From: Anaeroglomus sp964630775
GTDB taxonomy: Bacteria > Planctomycetota > Phycisphaerae > Sedimentisphaerales > Anaerohalosphaeraceae
DNA length: 64,000 bases
Reading direction: 5' to 3'
NCBI GenBank assembly: GCA_964630775.1
Contig: CAZVYY010000022.1
Coordinates: 7,767 to 71,766 of the forward strand
Of this stretch, positions 45,487-54,176 are shown piece by piece. Each line of letters starts with the position of its first letter. The stretch's first letter is position 1. The notes under the pieces are model-generated. The model was not told where the DNA came from, did no database searches, and saw only the letters and a program-made list of their open reading frames with translations. Both the position numbers and the translations under genes were made by a program.

Positions 45487-47772
45487 TTACTCGCCGCAGG
45501 CGGTTTGCGGGTAAAGACCGCAACTGAGCCAATGGGAGGCAAAGGTGGCAAAATCCGCCAGATCAACACGGCAGTTGCCATCATAATCAAACGCATTTTC
45601 ATAAGGCTTCAGACACAGCGCTGCATCCGGTTTGCCGACCAGATACATATCCGCAATTTCCAGTCCGGTTAGCCGATAATTAAAGACTTTCACATCGTCA
45701 ATTGCACCATCGAGGAAATCCGTCACGACACCACGGTTATTATTGGCACCGATAATCATCGGATAATCCCACGGTTCAAATGCCGGACTGGATGTATAGG
45801 TATCGGTGGCCGCAAAGGGCAGCCCGTCCAGATACAACTGCCCCACAGATCCCTTTTCGTAGGTTGCCGCAATCAGATGCCATTGGCCGTCTCCCGCCAG
45901 TGGGGCGGCGGCAGTGCCGCTGACATAAGGCATATCGGCATCGCCGGCATTTTGACGCAGGCGGAAATTAATCTGCTGTCCATTGGTTCCGGCAAGCCAC
46001 ATCTGACATCCCGGCCCTGTACCATCATTATGGGTTCCCAGAATCATGGCGGTTGCGGTATTAAAGGTATTGATGCGTACCCAGCAGGCAATCGTCCCTG
46101 CTTCCAGTCCCGCCCCCAGACCGCTCTTGGGATAGGCTTCGTTGGTCAACTGAACATACTGCGTTCCGTCAAATTCAATCGCCTGCCCGAGGTTTGGAAC
46201 TCCCGTGATGAATCCGGGCAGCGATATATCATTAGGCTCGCCTCTGAGCGTGCCATGCACCGTTCCCGCAGCATCATTGGCATTTCCATCGAAAGGATAA
46301 TGTGCAACCAGCCGCTTGACTGTCAGGCCCGCAGATAGGGTGGTTTTGGTTTCCGAACTGCCATTGGTTACCGAACAGTAATAGTATGCCTCATCAGAAA
46401 TCTCGGTATTGGCGACAGACAGAGTTGCTGCAAATGAACCGCCGCCAAGGCTTGTGACGGCCACCGTGAAATCCCCACTGGTTTTTGTACCGGTTCCCGT
46501 CTGAGAACCCAGCAGGACATCCGGAGTCCCCACCTTATACCAGCTCGCCGTCGGCGTTGTCAGACTGTCGAATTTGGCTGAAAAAACGGCGGTTTCAGAC
46601 GCATTCACGGAAACATTCAGAGGATTCGCCGTGATGGCAGGAACGCTTTTGACTGTTTCAAAAAACCAGACTGGACCAGTCACGGTGTTGGCATCCGCAG
46701 GTGCAGAATTGTTAATGCTCTCATCTACCCGCCAATAATAAACTTTATCGGTCTTCAGACCTGAAATGGAAGCCTCAATCGGCTCTGCTAAATCTGTAAT
46801 AACGGTTGGATTGACCGCCATATTCGGTTCACCTTCCACCAGGTACAGATAGTGTCCGGTCACCCCGGCAAGCTCGGCAGTATTCCATGCAAATTTTGTT
46901 GTGACTGCCGGGTCCACTAATTTCTGACCATTGACCGGAACCGGATTTCGCGCCCAGGGGATGGATGAACGAAGCATCATATCGCCGGGGGTACGGGCAA
47001 TTTTACTGATGCGGACCTCGTCTATTAACCCTTCAAAATTTTCGGTCCCGATGCCGCCGGTGGTACGAAGTTCATTGCCGATGGCGAACCTCGTCATCAC
47101 CGTACCGGTTAAATCCGCGGTCAGGTTGAACGTGGTGCTGCCAACCTGCTGGGCTGATGTGGCAGTTCCCAGGGCAGTCCAATACAGCTTCAGGTTGCCG
47201 GGGGTATTAGCATTGCCATCATACGTGACCGCGACATGATACCATTGCCCTGCCGTATAAGTAATCGGGGCGTCAAATGCCAAAACACTGCCCGCCAGAC
47301 TTTGAAATCGCAGCGCCGTACCGCCATCCTGGATACGGAACTGGAAACCGCGTACCTCATTGGCACCATCCGACTCGGCACATATAATTTCCATGTGGGT
47401 GGGTTCAGCCCCCGGCGCCATATCCGGCCTGACGATGGCTTCAAACGTAAAGGCGCCATTCGCACCCGTAAGCCGTGAAAGGGCTATTGCATTCACCGCA
47501 TCACCGGCATACGGGGCAACTCCGGTCTTGCCGTCGTATGTGTTTAATGCATTTCCGTATCCATCCACAGACGAGGTCAGTGTCGCCCCGTTGACAAGCG
47601 GCAAGTGGAGCGGATCCACTGTTGCCATGTCAGGCACAATCGCGCCGCTAAGGGCATCAAAATGCCATAAATGCAGGGTCTGTGCGTCAACCGGATAAGG
47701 GCCGACCGCAGCCGCCTGAGTGTTCGATACGATAAGACACGCCATAAAAGCAATCAGCAGCCATGTTCTCAT
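45487..47772 (-). CDS. Secreted protein with two LamG domains, Ig-like domain and dockerin-like tail
   Basis: 761 residues; signal peptide 1-20 and GGAGG before the ATG. Domains: LamG about 30-265 (QTLHLWHFDALSG, then WYHVAVTYDGN), a fibronectin-like strand set about 270-370, an Ig-like domain about 374-480 (ITANPLNVSVNASETAVFSA, then YYCSVTNG), a second LamG about 487-720 (VAHYPFDGNAND, WHLIAATYEKG) and a tail with a DYDGNCRVDLADFATFASHW calcium loop. I see no catalytic site; binding or structural role is likely. It lies between fecR and the pseudopilin gene and is probably controlled by the ECF sigma factor. Confidence 0.88.
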   Translation of the reverse strand: MRTWLLIAFMACLIVSNTQAAAVGPYPVDAQTLHLWHFDALSGAIVPDMATVDPLHLPLVNGATLTSSVDGYGNALNTYDGKTGVAPYAGDAVNAIALSRLTGANGAFTFEAIVRPDMAPGAEPTHMEIICAESDGANEVRGFQFRIQDGGTALRFQSLAGSVLAFDAPITYTAGQWYHVAVTYDGNANTPGNLKLYWTALGTATSAQQVGSTTFNLTADLTGTVMTRFAIGNELRTTGGIGTENFEGLIDEVRISKIARTPGDMMLRSSIPWARNPVPVNGQKLVDPAVTTKFAWNTAELAGVTGHYLYLVEGEPNMAVNPTVITDLAEPIEASISGLKTDKVYYWRVDESINNSAPADANTVTGPVWFFETVKSVPAITANPLNVSVNASETAVFSAKFDSLTTPTASWYKVGTPDVLLGSQTGTGTKTSGDFTVAVTSLGGGSFAATLSVANTEISDEAYYYCSVTNGSSETKTTLSAGLTVKRLVAHYPFDGNANDAAGTVHGTLRGEPNDISLPGFITGVPNLGQAIEFDGTQYVQLTNEAYPKSGLGAGLEAGTIACWVRINTFNTATAMILGTHNDGTGPGCQMWLAGTNGQQINFRLRQNAGDADMPYVSGTAAAPLAGDGQWHLIAATYEKGSVGQLYLDGLPFAATDTYTSSPAFEPWDYPMIIGANNNRGVVTDFLDGAIDDVKVFNYRLTGLEIADMYLVGKPDAALCLKPYENAFDYDGNCRVDLADFATFASHWLSCGLYPQTACGE

Positions 47773-47847
47773 ACTACATCCTCCACATTAAAGGTTTCTA
47801 AACTTTTTTTGTAACATTATAAACGGGTATCTGCATACAAGCAGATT

Positions 47848-49548
47848 TTAGGGTTCAAGATACAAGTAAGGCTCTGCAAACAGCGCCCAGTCATTAAAAT
47901 GCGTCCCATCCGGCCCATCTGTGGTAATCAGGGTCAAAAATTGATCCTGGCTGGAAATGGGAATACGAACCACTTCGCATTGTCCAGCCGGCAAATCCCT
48001 GGAAAACTTGAGCTGTCCATCCAGCAAGACATGGAATCCGGCAATCGGCAGCGGCTGATTGGACATTCTCTGGCGTATATTGCCAATATAATCGAGGATG
48101 GATTCAGAAATCCCGCAGATTGCCTCAAATCGGGTCATCTTCAGTCCCGGGAAATCCTGACGAATGGCCTGCAGATCGAAAGTAATTCCCTGGCTGGCAT
48201 GCATATAAATGGATGGATTTTCGCTTGTTCCATATTCCACCCCCCGCAATCGCAGGTTATGGCGCGTGATAGAAAAATTCGAAGCCTCATGCCAGCCGCC
48301 GTTAAAGATACCATTCCAGTAATCACCGGCGGATTGCGGGAAATGGTCAACTGTATGTCCTGCCGAAGAAACAATCAGCTTTCCATTCTCGACAATCGGA
48401 ATAAAAACCCCGTCAATCAAAGGGGTATGCGTCACAGGCACATATTGCGATTTGCCATGCAGCGATGTGGTTGCCTTTTCAAATAGTTTTGTTTTGCCGG
48501 ACGCGACATCAATGCCCTGATTGATTGTGCCGGTCCCCATTCCGTTTCCGCCTCCGACGATATCCGCCAAACTGACCTTTTCGCCGCGCCAGACAAAGTG
48601 CGCACGCGAATCCAGGGCACGGACAAATCCGATTTCATTCAGTGGTATATCCTGCAGATTGCCGCTGGTATTAACCCGCTTGGCCTGCCCTGTTTCCAGA
48701 ATACGGCTGGCCTGAACATTACCCAGTACGCCGGCCAACAGCGAGGTCTTCCCGTGAAACATGTGCACGCTGGTCGAACCGGCAAAATCCACTTCGACGC
48801 CAAATTCCGTACCCAAATCGATAATACTGGACGAAGGTGTCAGCACGGTAAAACCGGTGGCCTTCACGGGCACGCTAGCATACATACGTCCTGACTCCAG
48901 AACCAGCTTGTCGGGTGATACGGTTCTGAACGTTGCCGGCCCCTCTATAATGACTCTTGCGCCGTAAGCAAACTCCATCTTAACAATACCCGAAAGAAGA
49001 CTCACGGATTCGTTTTTACTGAACAAAACATCCCCTATGGCAGGACTGCTCGCCGAATTATTCCATTTGACATTGAAGGTATCCATGACCATTGCTGCCG
49101 GCTGATGCGGTCTGGCGGAATTCAAATAAGCCAGAGCTATCAGCAGGATCAAGGCCGCGGATGATACAATGGCAGTCAGCAGGAAAAACCGATTGACCGA
49201 GTGGGTGACCCGCTCCACCCGACTGTCACGCACAGAGAATATCTTTTTTTTCTCCGGCGGCGACGCCATTACCGCAACGGTTGGGGAACTCTTTTCGGTC
49301 TCGGCCAGTTCGTTCCAGAACTGCCAGTTGACAACGGCACTATCGGACGCTGAAACGCCCAGGGAAGTTGTTTTTGTATGATGTCCGATAATCGCATGAT
49401 TCAGTACAAAATCCACGTACGCCCTGCCCGCTTGCGGACTTGACTTTATCCGACGCTGCATTTCTTCAAATTCATCGGGCTGAATCGTGCCTTCCAGCGA
49501 CGCCAGGATTAACTCGCTGAGTCGAATGTCATCTCGTTTCAGTTCCAT
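47848..49548 (-). CDS. FecR-domain membrane protein, partner of the ECF sigma factor
   Basis: 566 residues from the ATG at 49548, which overlaps the sigma factor's TGA by one base; a longer frame is not credible. Residues 1-60 are helical and may hold the sigma factor. One membrane span lies at 121-141. The FecR domain follows (about 190-285: GARVIIEGPATFRTVSPDKL, then SSSIIDLGTEFGVEV). A C-terminal NPCBM/beta-sandwich-like domain (about 390-566) could sense ligand outside. This sigma/FecR arrangement is common in Planctomycetes. It is followed by the LamG gene. Confidence 0.88.
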   Translation of the reverse strand: MELKRDDIRLSELILASLEGTIQPDEFEEMQRRIKSSPQAGRAYVDFVLNHAIIGHHTKTTSLGVSASDSAVVNWQFWNELAETEKSSPTVAVMASPPEKKKIFSVRDSRVERVTHSVNRFFLLTAIVSSAALILLIALAYLNSARPHQPAAMVMDTFNVKWNNSASSPAIGDVLFSKNESVSLLSGIVKMEFAYGARVIIEGPATFRTVSPDKLVLESGRMYASVPVKATGFTVLTPSSSIIDLGTEFGVEVDFAGSTSVHMFHGKTSLLAGVLGNVQASRILETGQAKRVNTSGNLQDIPLNEIGFVRALDSRAHFVWRGEKVSLADIVGGGNGMGTGTINQGIDVASGKTKLFEKATTSLHGKSQYVPVTHTPLIDGVFIPIVENGKLIVSSAGHTVDHFPQSAGDYWNGIFNGGWHEASNFSITRHNLRLRGVEYGTSENPSIYMHASQGITFDLQAIRQDFPGLKMTRFEAICGISESILDYIGNIRQRMSNQPLPIAGFHVLLDGQLKFSRDLPAGQCEVVRIPISSQDQFLTLITTDGPDGTHFNDWALFAEPYLYLEP

Positions 49549-50102
49549 CAGGTTGTTTCCCACGAAGACAGCGTTCGTTCCACACACAAACGAAGCAGAT
49601 TGTGAATCCGGGCTACGGATTTGTACAATCCCTGTTCGGGACGGCCGCTTTGGCGGGCGATATCCCGTATCTTGGCTCCGGTTTCGTAACGATGCTCGAT
49701 AATTTTCTTGTCGTTGTGATTGAGTTTTTGCAGGCATTCTTCCAATGCATGAATCCGTTTATCCATGGATTGAATTTTTTCCGCGGTGAAGGATATCAGT
49801 TCGCTGGTTACATCCTCATTGAATTGCAGTTTGGAATGATTGTATTGTCTTTTACGATAACTGTAGATTTGGTTGCGGGCAATCGTGATGGCCCAGGCCA
49901 GAAAACTTGTGCCGGACTGAAATTCCCGGAATCGACGGCACATTACCAATGCCGACTCCTGTAAAATATCCTCTGCATCCGAAAGATTCGGAACCAGAGT
50001 CAGGATAAACCCGTAAATCCGCTTGTGGTATTTCAAAAGCAGGCCGACAAGCTGCTCATTCGGATCCAGATTCGTTTCTTTTGTATCATGTATATCAGAC
50101 AT
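49548..50102 (-). CDS. ECF-type RNA polymerase sigma factor
   Basis: 184 residues from the ATG at 50102; the upstream extension to 50222 is AT-rich and unlikely. Region 2 is evident (LSDAEDILQESALVMCRRFREF, shown within limits as DAEDILQESALVM, and SFLAWAITIARNQIYSYRK), as is region 4 (IRDIARQSGRPEQGLYKSVA). It should direct transcription of a small regulon, including the downstream FecR, LamG and pseudopilin genes. A TATAAT promoter sits close upstream; no Shine-Dalgarno sequence is obvious. Confidence 0.9.
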   Translation of the reverse strand: MSDIHDTKETNLDPNEQLVGLLLKYHKRIYGFILTLVPNLSDAEDILQESALVMCRRFREFQSGTSFLAWAITIARNQIYSYRKRQYNHSKLQFNEDVTSELISFTAEKIQSMDKRIHALEECLQKLNHNDKKIIEHRYETGAKIRDIARQSGRPEQGLYKSVARIHNLLRLCVERTLSSWETT

Positions 50103-50114
50103 ATTGAGTCTATA

Positions 50115-50144
50115 ATTATACCAGATTAATGTGCTTTTGGTAAA
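50115..50144 (-). promoter_or_regulatory. Promoter for the ECF sigma factor gene
   Basis: On the minus strand, TTTACC (50144-50139), 18 bases, then a perfect TATAAT (50120-50115), ending 12 bases before the ATG at 50102. The leader would be only a few bases long. Confidence 0.5.
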
Positions 50145-50308
50145 GATAATGTCGTGTGCTCCGAAAATTGGAGTGGAATTTTTTAAAAATACAAAAATAA
50201 ATCCTGTCGTGAACCGCCTCATACAAAATAAAGGAACTCTTGAAAATTTTATAAAACATTATATAGCAATAGGTTACAAAAATATTATTCAGATAGCAAA
50301 CATCAGGG

Positions 50309-50337
50309 TTGACAAAAAATGTAAAAATAGGTATATT
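50309..50337 (+). promoter_or_regulatory. Near-consensus promoter of the small RNA candidate
   Basis: Perfect TTGACA (50309-50314), 17-base spacer, TATATT (50332-50337). Predicted start about 50344. Confidence 0.75.
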
Positions 50338-50343
50338 CATCAT

Positions 50344-50420
50344 TAAGCTCCTTCTGCCGCCTGTGGTTGCCCTGGGAAGTACACCGACTTCCTCCTCCTT
50401 CTGCCACAGGCGGTTTTTTT
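50344..50420 (+). ncRNA. Candidate small RNA or leader attenuator, about 77 bases
   Basis: A strong promoter is followed at once by a compact GC-rich segment that folds into a long hairpin and ends in seven T. The 11-base C-rich sequence CTCCTTCTGCC occurs twice (50348-50358 and 50395-50405), and CCTCCTCC is complementary to ribosome-binding sites. There is no open reading frame. It could be a free regulatory RNA pairing with Shine-Dalgarno sequences, or the attenuated leader of the CotH operon, which begins 115 bases downstream and lacks a good promoter of its own. Confidence 0.55.
50357..50420 (+). terminator. Strong terminator hairpin
   Basis: CCGCCTGTGG (50357-50366) pairs perfectly with CCACAGGCGG (50404-50413), with an inner stem GGAAGT (50375-50380)/ACTTCC (50387-50392), followed by seven T (50414-50420). 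Confidence 0.85.
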
Positions 50421-50534
50421 ATGCGCATCATTTTCGAATACCATTTCTATTAAAATTCCATGATTTTCTGCAATTTTTTCACCTCCAAAACAGTTTTTCT
50501 CTAAAAATAAACATAGTTAATCGAGCTTTCAAAA

Positions 50535-52613
50535 ATGAATAAACAGGAAAAAGTATTATTTTTGGCAATTTGTACGCTGGCTGGTGGATTAATGCTGTTT
50601 TTAATGACCGGGGCATTCAACAAATTCTTTCTCTCTAATCGAGAGATAATGGAACCATTTATACCTGATCGAGTAGTCACCGTTCGCATCGTAATGGATG
50701 AAAAAGACTGGCAATGGCTCCGTTCAGCCGCCAGAAGTGAACAATATGTCCGCGCAGATTTCTGGTTTGATGGCTATCAATATCCCAATGTTGCTGTCCG
50801 GCCCAAAGGCAATTCATCGCTGATGTCCGTTGCAGGCAGCGGTTCGTCACGGCTCAGCCTCAAGGTGGATTTTAATTTCTTCAATTCCGCCCGCACCTTT
50901 CGCGGCCTTAAAAAACTGAACCTGAATAATGGTTTTTCCGACCCAACTTATATTCGAGAAGTCCTTGGGTATGAGATATTCAAAAATATGGGACTGCCTG
51001 CTCCGCGAACCGCTTTTGTTGATCTGTACGTCAATAATACTCATCTTGGACTTTATACACAGGTTGAGCCCGTCGACAAGACGTTTTTAACGCACCATTT
51101 CGATAATCCCAACGGTAATTTATATAAGCCGGAAATTGGCGCAGCGACATTGAACTGGACGGCCAAAGATTTAAATCAGCCAAGCAATAATCCGACACGG
51201 ACTCAGCAGCAAAATCAGCTTAATCCGGCATTAAACGTCGGCGGCACACGCCTGGGCGATTTACTTCGACTCATGGAACGGGAACGTTCCGGCAATCCCT
51301 CTGCGGCGGAACAAAATCCCGGTTTTGGCGGCGGTATGTTCCCCGGCGGTCCAGGATTTGGTCCCGGGATGCCGCCAATGCCTGGCCAACAGGGTGGTTT
51401 TCAGCCCAATCCAGGCCCGTTTCCCCAGGGCGGCAATATGCCGTTCCCGCCGGGAGGTCCTATGGACGGCCCAATGCCAATGCCCCAGGGACAGGGTTTT
51501 GCCGGCCGACCCGGCGATCCAAATGGATTGTTTGCCAATTCAGGACAGCCATTTCCTCCCGGTATGATGGGCGGGCCTCCCCCAATGGGACCGGATGGCA
51601 ATCCGTTCGATCCCAATCAGTTTCAGCGATTTATGGCAGGCCGTATGAATCAAGGCGGTCGGGGAGGACGTGGTTTTCCCGGGGGGCCTGGAATGCCTGG
51701 ATTGGGCCGGGGAGGCAATCTGCTGGAAACCATGGGGCTTAAGACGAATGAAAATTATCAAAACCATTCTGCGCTGCTCCATTTTCTGGATGTTTTGAAT
51801 AATACGCCAGATGAAGCCTTTCCCTCTGAAATCGAAAAGGTGCTCAATGTCGATCAGGTACTGCGCTATCTGGCCGTTTCTTCCATGCTGGTTCATCTGG
51901 ATAATTACACCGGCATGGGACATAACTATTATCTGTATGAAACCAATGGATATTTTACAATCATCCCGTGGGATTTGAATATGGCATTCGGAACCTTCCG
52001 TATGGGTGCACCACAGGGTGATATAGCCGATTTTTATATTGATGAACCTGTTACCAGCGGACTGGACAGTCGCCCGCTGGTCAAACGCCTTCTGGCTTAT
52101 CCGCCCTATCTCGAGCGATACCATCAATATCACGAACAAATACTGGCTGGAGATTTTGCCGAAGGGATTCTCGAAAAAAGGATTGATCAATGGATTAATC
52201 TTATCAGGCCGTATGTCGAAAAAGACGAACTGAAGTTTTTCACGATGGAACAGTTTGAAAAAGGACTCAATGAAGGCAATGCCGGCATGGATTTTATGGG
52301 AATGGCTCCTGAAATGCCCGGAAATGTTCAGAGACCTGCCGGCGACGGCCAGCAAAATCAGCCTATGCGTCCCGGCACTGGCGGTCAGTCGGGCCGACAA
52401 GAGCGTGCCCTGATGGGTAATAATCGCGGCAGAATGGGCGGTTTCGGCGGCGGCCCGGGTATGGATGCCCCCGGCCTGAAATCTTTTATTGCCAAACGTC
52501 GTGTTTCCGTCCGCAAGCAACTGGATGGTGAATTACCCTCCAGACCCACCGCACAGCAGCGTCAGCAAAACAATCAATGGCCCATGATGCCCGGGCCGGG
52601 AGGAATGATGTAA
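50535..52613 (+). CDS. CotH-family protein kinase-like membrane protein
   Basis: 692 residues with an N-terminal membrane anchor (about 8-28). The CotH fold is recognisable: RPKGNSS, FRGLKKLNLNNGFSDPTYIR, NNTHLGLYTQVEPVDK, then, after an insertion, LDNYTGMGHNYYLYETNG and IPWDLNMAFG. CotH of Bacillus is an atypical kinase that phosphorylates spore-coat proteins. Residues about 255-395 are an unusual Pro/Gly/Met-rich low-complexity insertion, and a similar Gly/Met/Pro tract lies near the C terminus. It starts an operon with VTC and DUF4956 genes, a partnership seen in many bacteria. The ribosome-binding site is weak. Confidence 0.88.
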   Translation: MNKQEKVLFLAICTLAGGLMLFLMTGAFNKFFLSNREIMEPFIPDRVVTVRIVMDEKDWQWLRSAARSEQYVRADFWFDGYQYPNVAVRPKGNSSLMSVAGSGSSRLSLKVDFNFFNSARTFRGLKKLNLNNGFSDPTYIREVLGYEIFKNMGLPAPRTAFVDLYVNNTHLGLYTQVEPVDKTFLTHHFDNPNGNLYKPEIGAATLNWTAKDLNQPSNNPTRTQQQNQLNPALNVGGTRLGDLLRLMERERSGNPSAAEQNPGFGGGMFPGGPGFGPGMPPMPGQQGGFQPNPGPFPQGGNMPFPPGGPMDGPMPMPQGQGFAGRPGDPNGLFANSGQPFPPGMMGGPPPMGPDGNPFDPNQFQRFMAGRMNQGGRGGRGFPGGPGMPGLGRGGNLLETMGLKTNENYQNHSALLHFLDVLNNTPDEAFPSEIEKVLNVDQVLRYLAVSSMLVHLDNYTGMGHNYYLYETNGYFTIIPWDLNMAFGTFRMGAPQGDIADFYIDEPVTSGLDSRPLVKRLLAYPPYLERYHQYHEQILAGDFAEGILEKRIDQWINLIRPYVEKDELKFFTMEQFEKGLNEGNAGMDFMGMAPEMPGNVQRPAGDGQQNQPMRPGTGGQSGRQERALMGNNRGRMGGFGGGPGMDAPGLKSFIAKRRVSVRKQLDGELPSRPTAQQRQQNNQWPMMPGPGGMM

Positions 52614-53386
52614 TGATTGCATGGTCCGGCACTCGTAAATTCCAGCCCGCCTTGTCTGGCTCGGAACGATTTGAACGTAAATTCTATCTGTCTTCATCGG
52701 CTGTTCCGTTTGCGGCCCACTTGCTTGCTCACTGTTGCCCCGCAGACCGTCGTTATGCCCGCGGCACCATTCATTCGGTCTATTATGACACCGACAACCT
52801 GGATTATTATGAGGAATCGGAGCAGGGCCAGCGGGTTCGCTGCAAAGTCCGGGTACGCTGGTACGATTATCCGCAGGATGCCGACACGGTTCCGGTTTTT
52901 ATTGAACTGAAGTCCAAAAATGGCTTTGCCGGCAGCAAGCAGCGGAAACAACAGCCGGTTTCAGCGCAACGGCTTAATGCTTCCGCTCTGCGCGACGGGC
53001 CTTTGTCTTATACTCATATTTTCAATACCCTCGCTGAATTTGACTATCATCCGCATAGCCAGCTTCATCCAATGCTGCTGGTTACCTATCAGCGGCTTCG
53101 CTTTGTCGAACCTCTGACGGGTTCACGGATATCGCTGGACTGGAACATTCGTTCCAGACTGGTTTATCCGCTGCTCGATCGCGGCGAACAATTCTTGACG
53201 ATGGAAGGGGCAGTTATTGAAATCAAGGGACGTTCCAATGAAATCCCCCCAACACTTCGCTCGCTCCACTTGCTGGACACCGACTGGAGTCGATATTCCA
53301 AATACGCCACCTGTATGCAGTCGCAACTGGAAAAAACCGGGTCTTTCGGCCGTTTGATGCCGTCAGGCCGCGGCGATAATATGTAA
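52613..53386 (+). CDS. VTC-domain polyphosphate polymerase-like protein
   Basis: 257 residues from the ATG at 52613, which overlaps the CotH stop by one base; GGAGG lies upstream. The VTC/CYTH-like tunnel fold is suggested by ERKFYL, the paired basic and acidic strands (SVYYDTDNLDYYEE, RCKVRVRWY, VFIELKSKNG) and VIEIKGR near the end. In yeast VTC4 this domain makes polyphosphate from ATP. Bacterial VTC proteins beside CotH are common, but their product is not established. Confidence 0.88.
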   Translation: MIAWSGTRKFQPALSGSERFERKFYLSSSAVPFAAHLLAHCCPADRRYARGTIHSVYYDTDNLDYYEESEQGQRVRCKVRVRWYDYPQDADTVPVFIELKSKNGFAGSKQRKQQPVSAQRLNASALRDGPLSYTHIFNTLAEFDYHPHSQLHPMLLVTYQRLRFVEPLTGSRISLDWNIRSRLVYPLLDRGEQFLTMEGAVIEIKGRSNEIPPTLRSLHLLDTDWSRYSKYATCMQSQLEKTGSFGRLMPSGRGDNM

Positions 53387-53417
53387 TCCAACACGTTCTA
53401 TTGCAGGAGAAAAAAGC

Positions 53418-54092
53418 ATGCCCACACAATTGAATTTTCAAGCCCCCGACACAAATCTTCTTGGCCTGTGTATTCCCATCGGGATTTCCCTGGCAGCCTC
53501 AGTTGTCGTCTATCTGATGTACCATTTGTTTTATGGTTCACGCAATATCGGTGCGGGCGTGGACCGGTGTTTCATCCTTGGCGGTCCGGCTATCACCGCC
53601 CTGTTTCTCGGCATCCAAAGCTCTATCCCCCTGTCGCTGGGTCTGCTGGGTGCACTATCCTTCGTGCGTTTTCGCACCCCGGTCAAAGACTCTGCCGAAA
53701 TCGGCTTTCTGCTGCTTTTGATCGCCTCATCCATCGGCATTGCCACCAGGACCTATGCCATCGTGATTGTCTTATTTGCCGCGGCACTGCTGGCATTGAC
53801 AGTACAGTATCTGGTACGCACACGGTTTTCACTCCGGCGATTCACCAATCTCATCCTGTCCCTGGAATCCGATGCGTATTCCCGCATTGAAGACTCACTC
53901 AACCGCTTCATGAATCAGCACTTAGACAACGTCAGTGTTAAAACTGTCTCCGTCATGGACGGCCGGGTCTCTCTGCATTACCAATTCCGTAAAAAAGCAG
54001 ACTTTAATCGCACAGAATTCGTCAAAAACCTCAATACCATTGCCGGCTCCGACCGCGTGGAAATATTCCTTGGCGGTGCCCTGTCGGCCTGA
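53418..54092 (+). CDS. DUF4956 membrane protein
   Basis: 224 residues; GGAG before the ATG. Four membrane segments lie in the first 140 residues, with the family block SLGLLGALSFVRFRTPVKD followed by EIGFLLLLIASSIGIA. The C-terminal 85 residues are soluble, with alternating charged strands. DUF4956 proteins regularly sit beside VTC and CotH genes; function is unknown, and a role in anchoring or exporting the product is inference. Confidence 0.88.
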   Translation: MPTQLNFQAPDTNLLGLCIPIGISLAASVVVYLMYHLFYGSRNIGAGVDRCFILGGPAITALFLGIQSSIPLSLGLLGALSFVRFRTPVKDSAEIGFLLLLIASSIGIATRTYAIVIVLFAAALLALTVQYLVRTRFSLRRFTNLILSLESDAYSRIEDSLNRFMNQHLDNVSVKTVSVMDGRVSLHYQFRKKADFNRTEFVKNLNTIAGSDRVEIFLGGALSA

Positions 54093-54122
54093 GATGGGTA
54101 AGCATAATAAAAATTCCCAGAC

Positions 54123-54162
54123 CTCTAACGCCTTGCAGCCGTTCTCCTGCAAGGCGTTAGAG
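54123..54162. terminator. Perfect 16-bp hairpin between convergent operons
   Basis: CTCTAACGCCTTGCAG (54123-54138) and CTGCAAGGCGTTAGAG (54147-54162) pair without mismatch around an 8-base loop. It lies between the DUF4956 gene and the convergent GH28 gene. No T-run follows directly; minus-strand reading meets a TTTTT about 8 bases later. Confidence 0.6.
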
Positions 54163-54176
54163 CTTCATTGCCGGCA

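Larger units (their letters stand above)
50103..50534. other. Divergent intergenic region with sigma promoter and small RNA candidate
   Basis: This 432-base AT-rich stretch separates the ECF sigma gene from the CotH gene. It contains the sigma promoter on the minus strand (50115-50144), a strong plus-strand promoter (50309-50337), and a GC-rich hairpin ending in seven T (50357-50420). No supported protein-coding frame is present. Confidence 0.65.

Noticed and set aside
51300..51720. Repetitive-looking Pro/Gly/Met tract as a tandem DNA repeat or CRISPR-like array
   Set aside because: The DNA units are irregular and in frame within CotH; it is protein low complexity, not a spacer-repeat array.
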